From contig CP141137.1 of the NCBI GenBank assembly GCA_035236585.1, forward strand, positions 11,424,327-11,488,326: a stretch of 64,000 nt of DNA. The letters run 5' to 3'. Positions 13,391 through 25,300 of the stretch are shown one piece after another. A program made the translations under genes and the position numbers. This stretch comes from Warburgia ugandensis. Lineage: Eukaryota > Streptophyta > Magnoliopsida > Canellales > Canellaceae. The notes under the pieces are model-generated. The model saw nothing but the letters and a program-made list of their open reading frames with translations. It was not told the origin of the DNA and searched no databases. Within the stretch, counting starts at the first letter, position 1. Every line of letters begins with the position of its first letter.

Positions 13391-16300
13391 CTAAAGAGGA
13401 AGGATGAAACTTTTCAGCAGTTTGGCAGGGTCTGGGTCAGTTATGTCCCCATTCTGAGAAGATGAGAAATGCATTCAGAATCAAGCAAGCCTATCGGTAA
13501 GAGCACGAATTAAAACATTATATTCATAGACTCCTATTCTCATCCCACAATCATCGAATACCAACCTTAGCAGGGAAATGAAGAGACATGGCTCTATCAC
13601 TTCCATACCACCTTGATGAGCTTGAGACAAGAAGAAAGAACAAAAAGGTACAATACAACAAAAAGATAGGAGTGAACCTCATTTATCACTGGCTCTTGTT
13701 GGCAATCAGTGACCATCTTCTCCATCTCCAAGGAGCACATATCTGCTTGGTGTCTCGAGCCTATCAGTGGAAGCGATTCTGTTACTTGACCTAAAGTAAC
13801 AAAACCTGTGGCATCTGTTGCTGGGAATGCTGATGAAGACAGCAATGGTATCAGTTGAACAGGAAGTGGCAGCTGAGACAGTGGAACAGCTCCAAGTCGA
13901 GGAAAATGAGGCAGACTTGTGGTTGCCAAATGGGATGAATAGTTCTGGAGCAAAGGAACTGAAAAGAAAGGAAGACCAGCAGAAGGACTCGTGCCTAGCA
14001 CACCCATTCCAAAACCCATGTCCATTCCAGTTCTTTGGGTCATGGAAGAGAATGGAGAAGGTTGGGGTAACTGTAAGAACTCCATCCCATCACGTGACAT
14101 AAATGGAGAATGGTAGAGGCCAGCCGTTGACATGTTCTGGAACCAAGAATGAAAATCTCTCTAGTAAAGTAGCATCATCAGAACACTTGCAAAACACAAA
14201 ATGAGAGAGTCGTACTTTTACTTGCGTTTGAAGAGTTTTCATATATTCAATGGCCTTGTCCAGCATAGAAGCTCTATCTGACTGAAATGCATAGATTAAT
14301 AAATGATGCATCAATTTATGTTGATAATAAGCAGAGTAAAATTCGACAGACCTTGACTTCTTACAAATCAGTGAGCAAGCCTAAACACAAAAATCGTCCT
14401 ACAATAATTATGCAAATGCTTACAGAAATCAAATACTAAAAGTGAATAGATAAACCCATTCTTACTCTGATTATGTCTCGGTCACTTGGCCATGTAAATA
14501 TGCACTCAATGTAAACAATAATCTCCATTCAGAGAAGAAAACGCACATGCATTTCTCTAAATAAAAATGTATTTTTTATGTATGATTTTCACTTATACAG
14601 TCTGATGATAAAGTTATCAAAAATTTTATTATAATCAAGTATGGATCACTTGCATGTATAAGCTGAGAAGCAAATATATCCAAGCGGTGATGCATTATGT
14701 TTTAAGCTGATCCAAAATTGGAGGATGAACCTGATCTTTGTGATATGGCCACATGTTGAATGTATGATCCAACAATGGAGAGCGTAGATCTCACTGTCAA
14801 GTCAACGGGGTTCACGAGATTGGAAAACACATACTTTTTCTTCAAGTGGAAGAAAATGCACCAGCTAGATATAGTCTCATATATCAAATGTTAGTCAAAA
14901 TTTTCTCATGTATAAACTTAAGTAATTTCACAAACTAAGCAAGTATTAGCATTTAAGAATACTTTGGCAAACTCAAATACCTGTCTAATGAATTCGACTC
15001 GTATTGAACAACTTCGACTTGTATCAACCATTACCATCAATGTGCAGGACAAATTTTCTTCCAGATCAGAAGCAAAGAGAATAAGATTGCATGCTATAAC
15101 ATTTTATATGAATTGAATCCAACATAAAGGGTTCAAGTGCAGACTCTCATCTCTGGCCTTTTCTGTATACTGGACACCTTCTCCCTTGTACAAAGAACAA
15201 AAGATTTTCTGGTGTTAGATAAGGCCCTTGGCATCAATTCTGTCTAGAAACATGCAATGTAGCAGTTAGCAACAAGTTAAGAGTTGGAAGATATTGCTTA
15301 GTCCGTCGGCTTGGTCAGTACTCCATAGACCCATAGTATTGGGTGGGGAAATGCAGAGAACGCGATGGTTGCTATGGAGGCCTCCGTAGCAGAAATGTAG
15401 ATGTTCTAAAGCTGGTGTTTGTGCTCATTAGTGTGGTACTGATCATACTGTAGCTATTCAGATATCATCAGCAAATATTCATTGGCTAGAGTGTTCCCAG
15501 GCTCGTTTACCTAATGCCTTGTGTTAGTTAGTTGCCTTAGGACTACAATATGTCCATGTATTGCCTTGTTATTTGTGTTTTTCAGGTATTGTAATTTGTA
15601 GTTCCTAGTCTTTAGGAGTTTGTTAGTTTGTTATTATCATGCTGTGTTTCATGGCTAAAAAGTAGGACCATGATCTATTTTCAGTTATTTTTCTTAAGTA
15701 TGTTTTATGTAAGTTTGTTGGTGATGAAATAAAATTGAATTTCCCTCGGCATAATCCTTTGAATCTCTTTGGTTCTTGTATTCTCTCATTTTCAATTTTC
15801 ATTATTGTTCTCTTTCTTCTGTTGCAAGCTATCCCTGTTTTCGTTGTGTTCTGCTGTCATTTTATTGTAAAAACTAACAATTGGGATCAGAGCTTATTTA
15901 GTCTTAAGGGATCTGTGAGTGTACTCGGGTAATATCATGGATGCTAAAGCCAACTTTTCACAGATTGCTCCGCCAGTCTTTGGTGGAGAAAATTATTAGA
16001 TTTGGGTAGTTCAAATGGAAACGTACCTGGATGCTTTGGATCTATGGGAAGCCGTGGAAGAAGATTATGAAGTTCCACCTCTACCAAATAATCCTACCAT
16101 GGTGCAGATCAAATCGCAGAAGGAAAAGAAGACAAAGAAACCAAAGGCGAAGGCATGTTTGTTTGCTGCCGTATCACCAACAATTTTCACACGAATAATG
16201 TCTCTCAAGACGGCTAAAGCCATATGGGACTATCTGAAGGAAGAATATGCTGGAGATGAGATAATAAGAGGTATGTAGGTTTTAAACTTAATCAGGGAAT

Positions 16301-19300
16301 TTGAATTGCAAAAGATGAAGGAATCTAAAACAGTTAAAGAGTATTCAAATAGACTTCTAAATATTGCAAACAAGGTGAGGCTACTTGGCTCTACACTTGC
16401 AGATTCAAGAATTGTTGAAAAAATTCTTGTAACAGTGCCTAAAAGGTACGGAGCAACAATCACGACCTTAGAAAATACTAAGGATCTGTCAAAAATTAGC
16501 TTGGTAGAATTGCTAAATTCTCTGCAAGCTCAAGAACAAAGGAGACTCATGAGACAGGATGTTACAACAGAAGGAGCTCTTGCGACAAATCACTAGGCTA
16601 ATGGTAAAAATAAAAAGAAGAAGAATCATGCAGCAAATGAGGGAGCAGTAAGAAGCAATGCCAAAAGTAAGGGAGGAAGTATAAAGAAAAACAATACCCC
16701 TTGCCAACACTATGGAAAAAAAGGCCATCCACCATTCAAATGCTGGAGGAGACCTGATGCAAAGTGCAGCAAATGCAATCAGCTTGGACATGAAGCCGTG
16801 ATTTGCAAAAACAAATCCCAGCAATAGGAAGCATATGCCCAAGTTGTTGATCAAGCTGAAGAAGACCAGCTTTTTGTTGCAACGTGCTTATCAAGTAAGA
16901 GCTCAACTGATTCTTGGTTAATTGATAGTGGTTGTACTAATCACATGACTCATGACAAGAATCTATTCAAGGAGATGAAACCCACTGGAATTTTGAAAGT
17001 TAGGATAGGAAATGATGACCAAATTCCTGTCAAAGGAATAGGAACCATAGCTATTAAGACAAACTCAAGCACAAAGACGATTTCAGACGTTCTTTATGTG
17101 CCTAACATTGATCAAAATTTGCTGAGTATAGGAAAGCTGATTGAAAAAGGGCTCAAAGTTTCCTTCCAAGATCAGCATTTCATAATCAACTATGCATTTG
17201 GACAGGAAATCTACGAAGTGAAGATGAGAGGAAAAAGTTTTTCCATTGATCCAACGAAGAAGGAGCAACTAGCTTATTCCACTAAAACAATTTCAACTGA
17301 AATCTAGCACAAGAGACTTGGCCATTGTCATCTATAAGCACTAATGCAGCTGCAGAAGAAGGATATGACAAGAGGACTACCAACTGTAATCGAACACTTA
17401 CCAAACTGTCAAGCCTGTCAATTCGGCAAGCAGAACAGGATGTCATTTCATAAAGCATCATGGAAGGCTTCTTAAAGGCTGCAACTGATTCACACAGATG
17501 TTGCAGGACCTCAAATAACACCATCCTTGAAAGGTAGGCTCTACTATGTTATATTTATTGATGACCATACAAGAATGTGCTGGATTTTTTTTCTTAAAAT
17601 ACAAATAAGAGGTGGCTGGAATTTTTTGGAAGTTTAAAAAGATGGTGGAAAATCAAAGTGGTTGCAAAATCCAATCCCTACGGTCAAACAATGGAAAGAG
17701 TACAATTCAGAAGAATTCAACAAATTCTGTGAAGAAGCAGGCATAGATCATCAACTCACTACTCCATACACTCCACAACAAAATGAAGTTAGTGAAAGGA
17801 GGAACAGGTATATCATGGAGATGACTTGGTGCATGTTGCATGAAAAAGAGCTGCCAAAAACTTTATGGGCTGAGGCTACTAACACAACAGTATTTCTTCA
17901 AAACCAGCTCCCCACTAAAGCATTGCAAGATAAAACTCCATTCGAGGCTTGGTATGGATTCAAACCCTCACTAAGCTGCATTAAAGTATTTGGTTGTATA
18001 TGTTTCACTCACATTCCACAGGTCAAAAGAGATAAGCTTGATAAAAAAAGCAGTTCCTGGTATCTTCGTGGGCCATAGCTCATCCTCCAAAGTCTATAGG
18101 GTATATCATCCACAATCAGGAAAGAAGACAATCAATAGAGATGTGCACTTTAATGAGGAAGAGTAGTGGATTGGAAGAATGATCAAGACCAGGGAAATTC
18201 TAGAAGGAGTTGACAGTAAATCTTCCATTCAAGCTTCAAAGGAGTAAGAAGCTAATCAATGGCAGAATGAGCTTGAGGATGATCCTCCAATCAGAGGCAC
18301 AAGACTACTTTCAGACATTTATTAGCAAAGTAATGTGGCAATTTGTGAGCCTGCTGGACACGAGGAAGCACTTCATGAAAAGAAATGGAAAAAAGGAAAT
18401 GGAGGAGGAGATGTTAATGATCAAGAAAAACAAAACCTGGGTGTTAGTTGATAGACCGAAGGATAGAAAAGTCATTGGAATAAAATGAGTGTTTAGAACC
18501 AAGCTTAATGCTGATGGTTCCAGCAACAAACACAAGGCCAGGCTTGTTGTCAAGGGATATGCCCAGATTTTTGGTGTTGATTACTCAGACACCTTTGCCC
18601 CAGTAGCTAGCTTAGACACCATTAGATTGCTACTAGCAATAGCATCACAAAAGGGCTGGAAAGTATTCCAGCTAGATGTCAAATCTGTCTTTTTAAATGG
18701 TGTACTGCAAGAATAAATCTATGTAGAGCAGCTGGAGGGTTTTATTAAGCAAGGACAAGAAAAAAAGGTCTACCTGCTTAAAAAGGCTCTTTATGGGTTA
18801 AAACAAGCTCCAAGAGCCTAGTATAGCAGGATAGATGACCACCTGTTGAGTTTGGGGTTTGTAAAAAGTGTGTCCGAAGTCACTCTTTATGTCAAACATA
18901 AGGGAACTAATTTTCTCATAGTTTCCCTCTATGTTGATGACCTTCTCGTGACAAGGAACAATGGGTGGCTGGTTGAAGAGTTCAAGAAAGAAATGATGCA
19001 AGTGTTTGAAATGACAGACCTTGGGCTAATGACATACTTTCTGGGAAAGAAAATCAAGCAAGGTTGTGATGAAGATTTTATTTGCTAGCAGAAGCGTGCG
19101 AGGGAGATACTTAAGAAATTCCACATGGAAAATTGCAAGGCAACAAGTATGCCTATGAATCAAAAGGAAAAGTTAAGCAAAGAGGATGGAACTGATAAAG
19201 TTGATGAAGGAAATTTCAGAAGCATGATTAGGTGCTTAATGCATCTAACTGCTATAAGGCTGAATATTCTATTTGCTGTAAGTCTTTTGTCTAGATTTAT

Positions 19301-22300
19301 GCATTATGCTAATGAAATGCATTTGAGAGCAGCGAAAAGAATCATAAGATATATTAAAGGTACTGTCGATTATGGTGTCAAATTCAAAAAATGTCAGGAT
19401 TTCAAGTTGTATGGATCCTCAAACAGTGATTGGGTTGGATCCATTGATGATATGAAAAGTACATCAACATATTGTTTTAGCTTAGGATCAGGGATCTTCT
19501 CGTGGTGTTCCAAGAGCAGGAAACAGTAGCACAGTCCACTGCAAAGGCTGAATTTATTGCAGCAACAACAACAGTAACTCAAGCCTTATGGCTGAGAAAA
19601 ATATTTTGTGATTTGCACATGGATCAAAAGATTAATATTGAGATTTATGTTGATAATCAAGCTGCAATTGCTATTTCACATAATCCATTGTTCCATGGGA
19701 AGACTAAACACTTCAACATTAAGCTTTTTTTCTTGAGGGATGTGCAAAAAGAGGGAGATGTGATTCTTGTTTACTACAAATCTAAAGATCAGCTAGCAGA
19801 TGTGTTTACAAAACCTCTGCCATCAGCAAGTTCAAGTCTCTAAGGCAAAAACTAGAAATTTGCAGCTCCTAGTGCAAGGAGTGTGTGTTAGTTGCCTTAG
19901 GACTACAATATGTCCACGCATTGCCTTGTTATTTGTGTTTTTCAGTTATTGTAATTTGTAGTTCCTAGTCTTTAGGAGTTTGTTATTGTCATGTTGTGTT
20001 TCATGGCTGAAAAGTAGGACCATGATCATTTTCAATTATTTTCCTTAAGCATGTTTTATGTAAGTTTGTTGGTGCTGAAATAAAATTCAATTTCCCCTCG
20101 GCATAATCATTTGAATCTCTCTTGTTCTTGTATTCTCTCATTTTCAATTTTCATTGTTGTTCTCTTTCTTCTGTTGCAAGCTATCCCAGTTTTCATTGTG
20201 TTCTGTTGTCATTTTATTGTAAAAACTAACACCATGGAACCAATGCATCAAATGACAAGGCCTTTTTTTGACCTATCAAATGAAGAACATAAATGGGAAT
20301 ACGTGGACAGGACAAATAGCTTAGTCTCTAAAGGAACAATCTAAGAAATCCAAATTAGTGCTAACAAGAACATATAGATAGAAAAGAATTAAGTCCTCTG
20401 CAAGAGGATATCTACTTCTAGTTCTGATTGGTGAATTGATAAGATCAACCTAACATTGCATGACAACACTTGTTTCAGTACAAGTCCAATACTGACATCA
20501 ACAAGGACTACAAAGACACCAAATTATCCTCCCATAAGGGACCTGAAGCATCATCTATAAAAGATCATGGAATTTAGTCTTTACAACCATGTTACGATTG
20601 ATTATGAGTTCCTGTAAAGCATTCAGGGTGTTTGGTGCCTACTAACCTTGTGGCAATTGGGTATAAGTACTTGCAAAGCATCCATCTTCTCCTTGATACG
20701 ATTCCTTCGCCTCTATCCAAAATGAATACAAATGTTCAATAAACTAAAGACAACAGTCCAAGAAAACTGAAAGTGAAAGAACAATAGAATTTTTTTTTAT
20801 CTATTTCAAGTATTTTGTGATAGAATGACAATTTTTAAAAACCAAAGATATTTTTTTACATGAATGTGGGTATCATATTGAAACCACTCCAATAGATAAC
20901 TGAATGAATAAGTTTACTGATCCCTCTTGCAGTGTCATTTTTATGTGATCAGCCGTGTAGAAATATATGAAAGAATATAAGTTAGTCATACACCCATTTT
21001 CTAAATAAATGGCAAGACTAACGAAGTAACAACATAAGATGTAAGCAATACAAAGTAGGAAAAACAACCATTTCAAAGAAGTAGTAGACCAACTTGGTTC
21101 AAGGAGGCAAGATATCATGAACATCAACAAATAACTGTACTCAACGTCAAGTGGATGACATATATATCTTTAACAAATTAAAAACAAAATGTATAAATGT
21201 ATAAAGAAAGCAATGTTGTACTAAAACAAACAAGCTCAATTGTTGGTACCACATAGGGAAACAAACAGTATCATTCAACTTAAGAAATTTTGCATGATTG
21301 AAGCATAAACTAGATCCAGTAATCTCACAATCTTATTAGGTATTGAAATTCTGTTTCTAATTGTAAAAACATTAGCAAGTCATACAAAGAAGATTAATAT
21401 GGGTTCACCATTTCTCTACGAGACCATTTCCAATACAATGAGAAGTGATCCAAGTCATTTCAAAGATCTTTGGTGGATGATGTCCTTTCGCAACATGAGT
21501 AACTAGTAAAGAAGAATTTGTATGAGAGAGAGGATTGAATAAGAAACCAATTTTGTATTCCAAGAGAAAAGCTCTTTGTTGTTACAAATAAATTGGTATT
21601 GCACAAAAATATCAAGTGTTATTTTTACGCTTGTATTTTAAGAAGTTTTCCATAGTGTACAAGAAGCCTTTAGATAATGCAACCACGGTTACCAAGGTGA
21701 GAAAGAATCTTATTAACTGACAATAAAATCATATCTAGTAGAGTTTTGAGTGAAGCAAGATGAAACTTTGAGTGATGGCAGAGTTATAAAGGTAGTGTCT
21801 ACCCATAGGTTTGAATCTTTAGATTTCTTGTTTATCTAAATATTATGATTTTAGATGCCCCATCTCATCCTTGTTGTAGCTGGTTGAGTGAAAAAAGTAC
21901 AATGAAAAATATGAGGAGATAACTAGGGATTCTAGTTAGATGGAGAGCTTAGTGTAATGGTAGTAGAGTTGTTGTCGTGTGATCTTGAGGTGACGGATTC
22001 GAGTCGTAGTAACAGCCTCTTGAAAAATGCAAAGTAAGGCTGCATACTATTGACCCTTGTGGTCCACCCCTTCTTGGGACCCCACATATGTGGAAGTTTT
22101 ATGTATTAGGATGCCCTTTTTAACGAGGGATTCTAGTTAGTTATGAACATAAAAGAACAGGATTTTTGTAGTACAGAAGAGCAGTCTTCTTTCTTTTGGT
22201 GGGGAAGTAGTCTATCCTAGTTGATTCCAAGATGTTAATTCGACAAGTAGGGGCTATTTAGTTATAACTCTTGGTTGTGGTGCTACACATATTATTACTA

Positions 22301-25300
22301 CTTCGTGGAATTTTCAATTTCCAGCTAATATGATAGTAAGTTTTTTGTTGGGAAAATGTATGGCCAACTAGACATACAATATCATTGATTACTTCCTATC
22401 AACTTAACCTTTTAAGTTAAATTGGTATGAGAGCCTTATTAACCAAGAGGTCATGAGTTTGAATTGAGAACCACTATTTGTCAAATCAATTTCCTATGTA
22501 ATGGAAGGTAAATGAGCCTACTTTTGGGTCCACATGCAAGGGCCCAAAAGGAAGACCATTCCAAATCCAACACTGACATCTTCAAAAGACAAAACTCATT
22601 TATAAATAAGTTAAAAGGTTTCAATTGTTTATTACTCTATCTAACTTAAAAGGGCACCCATTGGGACCCATGCCTCAATAGGTATTTCAAACGTGGTGAA
22701 TTGTTCATCTCTATAATGTTGTCGATGTCTTAATTCTATGTATACCTTTTGTTAATAATGCTTATTGGAAGCAAAAAGATTAAGGTAAATATGAATATCT
22801 TTTGAGTTTCATTTAGAAAATTTTGAACTTTATCTGTGCATAAAGGATTATTCTTATTTCTTATATTGTTCTTTAGTTTTTTCATTCTAACTCTCAGTAC
22901 TTATGTGGTTGTTTCAATGTCTAACTACTCTTGCCGTTTATTTGATCATTCCTCTGGTTAAACTAATTATTTGTACGCTATCAAGATACAAATCTAATAA
23001 AATGTTGAATCTTGAAACCATGACTAATGTATAAAATTTGACAATTCAAAACATTGTTTATAGAATCGTGTGTGTGTGTGTGTGTGTGTGTGTTAAATAT
23101 TTGCATGCTTATCTTTGATATGTTGATATTTATCATGATTAGTGACAATGGATATCATTTTGGTCATTAGCTAATACATTACAAGATACTTACCAAAAAA
23201 AAAAAGGATACACTACAAGACTAGAACTTTTATATCTACGACGAAATCGGCACTCTAATCCTAGTTAGTAGCTAAATCAAATGTTTCAAAGTAAAAGTAT
23301 GAGATTATTAGATCAAACAACTATTTGATTAATCATAATCATCAAGGTATTATTCTTATCTTGATATACCTAGTGATATCACTACAATGAAAGTTGCCTA
23401 AGACTCCTTGATTTTGATGATAAAGAAACCTAAACCATGTGATCTAACTATGTTTGTGCATACACGTAAAGTTATGGAATCACATTAGTAATGATTCAAG
23501 GCAAAAAAACAAAAACAAAATTTTCTAAGTTTTTGATTGTCAGCCGGCTTCCCAAGAATGTAAAGCTAGTTGGGGAAGATCAATGATACAAGAAGACCAG
23601 AATTAACTAACTATTGAACCAACTTTTGCTTCACCTTAGCTGACTGCCAGTGATTTTCTAGCTGATCTAGGATCATAACCAGTTATTGTCTATCGACAAG
23701 CCAACATCTTGATGGTCTTTTAGTTCTTTGAAGACAAAAAGTAGCTGCCATGTGACCACTAGCAGGCTGTCTGTATCCTTTCACAACTTTGGCAAATATT
23801 CAAGAGAGAAACTTTCCAGCTAGGCTACTGTGATGTCCCTTATTCTTTAGAAGTTTTGGCATTCCAACCCCTCTTCTTTGTGACAAGGCTGCCACACTTG
23901 CACCAAAACAAGTGATTTTTTATAAGAAGATTTTTCAGGTTGATTGTTCAAAGAACTCTAGTTGACCAGCAAGATGATTTACTTGGAGAAATTTTTGAGT
24001 TGTTGAAGAACACCCAGCTGGTTGAGATGAGTTTCAACCTTCTAGCTTGAAGCAACCTGATTTCACATGGAGATGCAGCAGGCTTTATGATTGGAAAAGT
24101 GAATCTCAATATATTCATTCTAAAAGCACAGTCTATACATATCTACTTTTTCCATTTGTTTTTCATGATTAGAAAGTTGTATCTTTCAATGACTAAATTT
24201 GCACCCAATGGCTACAAATTCAAATCCAATAGATCTATTGGCTCGAATACTATAAATAGAATATTCAATTAACAATTTGAAGAACCTTTAAACACCAAGC
24301 AAACAAATGAAGCCTTCATTCTCATTCCAAGATCGTTGTTTCAATCTTTTGTTGTAAATCTTTAATTTATTTTAGTTGTGTATTAACTTTAGAGAGATAA
24401 ATCTTCCTTCTTCAAATTTTCTTGTGTATTTGAAACTGTGGTGTAGCTTTACTGTTAGTTGGATAGTTATTCAAACATTTGTAAGAAGGTTGAGCTTACT
24501 ATAAGTACTGTAGTCCTTTAATTGTGGCTAGTATGGTCAATTGGTATTAAAAAGATCTTGTAAAGTGATAGCGGAATTCAAAGTAAGTGTTAACGTGAGA
24601 GTGTGGAAGTAGGTCACTTGGTTGGATGGCCTATAAAAATATATCATCTAGTTTCTTGTGTGCCAAAGTTTTCATTTATGAAATTGTTCTTGACTATTGA
24701 GCACTTTGTACAAAAAAAATAAAATAACTTAATTTGTTTCCAATCCATCTCCCACTTGGGACTTGCAAGAGTTCGAGAAATGAGATTCAAAGTATCGAAA
24801 TGAACTAAATAAAACTTGGCATTAAGGAATCCAGGTCATTAGTTATTTTATTGAGGTAGAAATCCTGATAACTAAAAGATCAATGACACTTACTCAACTA
24901 AAAATATGCCATTGACCTTTATAAGTAAATTTAAGATGAGTAACTTAAGACAGCCCATCATATCGGATTTTTTTTAATGACAGGAAAAAGCGAGAAATAT
25001 ATAGGAGAAAGAAGGGAATCCAATATGATGGATGCACTTTGAAATTTTATGTACAACACTTGGTATTACTTAAGCTGCAATTCTGTTACCTCAGCACATC
25101 CATGAGTCTAAAGATCACTCACAAGCAGTTAAAAGGATCACAAGATATAACAGAGCGACCATTGACTAATGGAGCAGAAAAGTGAAACAATAAATAGGTG
25201 CAGACAAGGCAGGTATCCTACTACATGATACTCACTAACGGGCTAGTAGGCACTCGTTAATAACTTCCTAGTATCGTTGAGCATGGAAAAGCAAAGAATA

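Larger units (their letters stand above)
15522..20231 (+). mobile_element. Full-length Ty1/copia LTR retrotransposon, inactive
   Basis: Both LTRs, a primer-binding site and the gag-protease-integrase-RT-RNase H order of Ty1/copia are present in 4.7 kb. The 5-bp flanks are ccttg (15,517-15,521) and ccatg (20,232-20,236), a target-site duplication with one later mismatch. It lies in intron 3 of the bHLH gene in opposite orientation, so its own signals point against host transcription. It splits the two halves of the helix-loop-helix in genomic DNA, but both exons and their splice sites remain intact. Confidence 0.95.

Noticed and set aside
13588..14102. Plus-strand open frames opposite the large bHLH exon
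   Set aside because: They are antisense shadows of the confirmed coding exon at 13,678-14,136.
23211..23220. CACTACAAGA, resembling a CACTA transposon terminus
   Set aside because: No reverse-complement partner, 3-bp duplication or transposase was found nearby; a 10-base match is weak.
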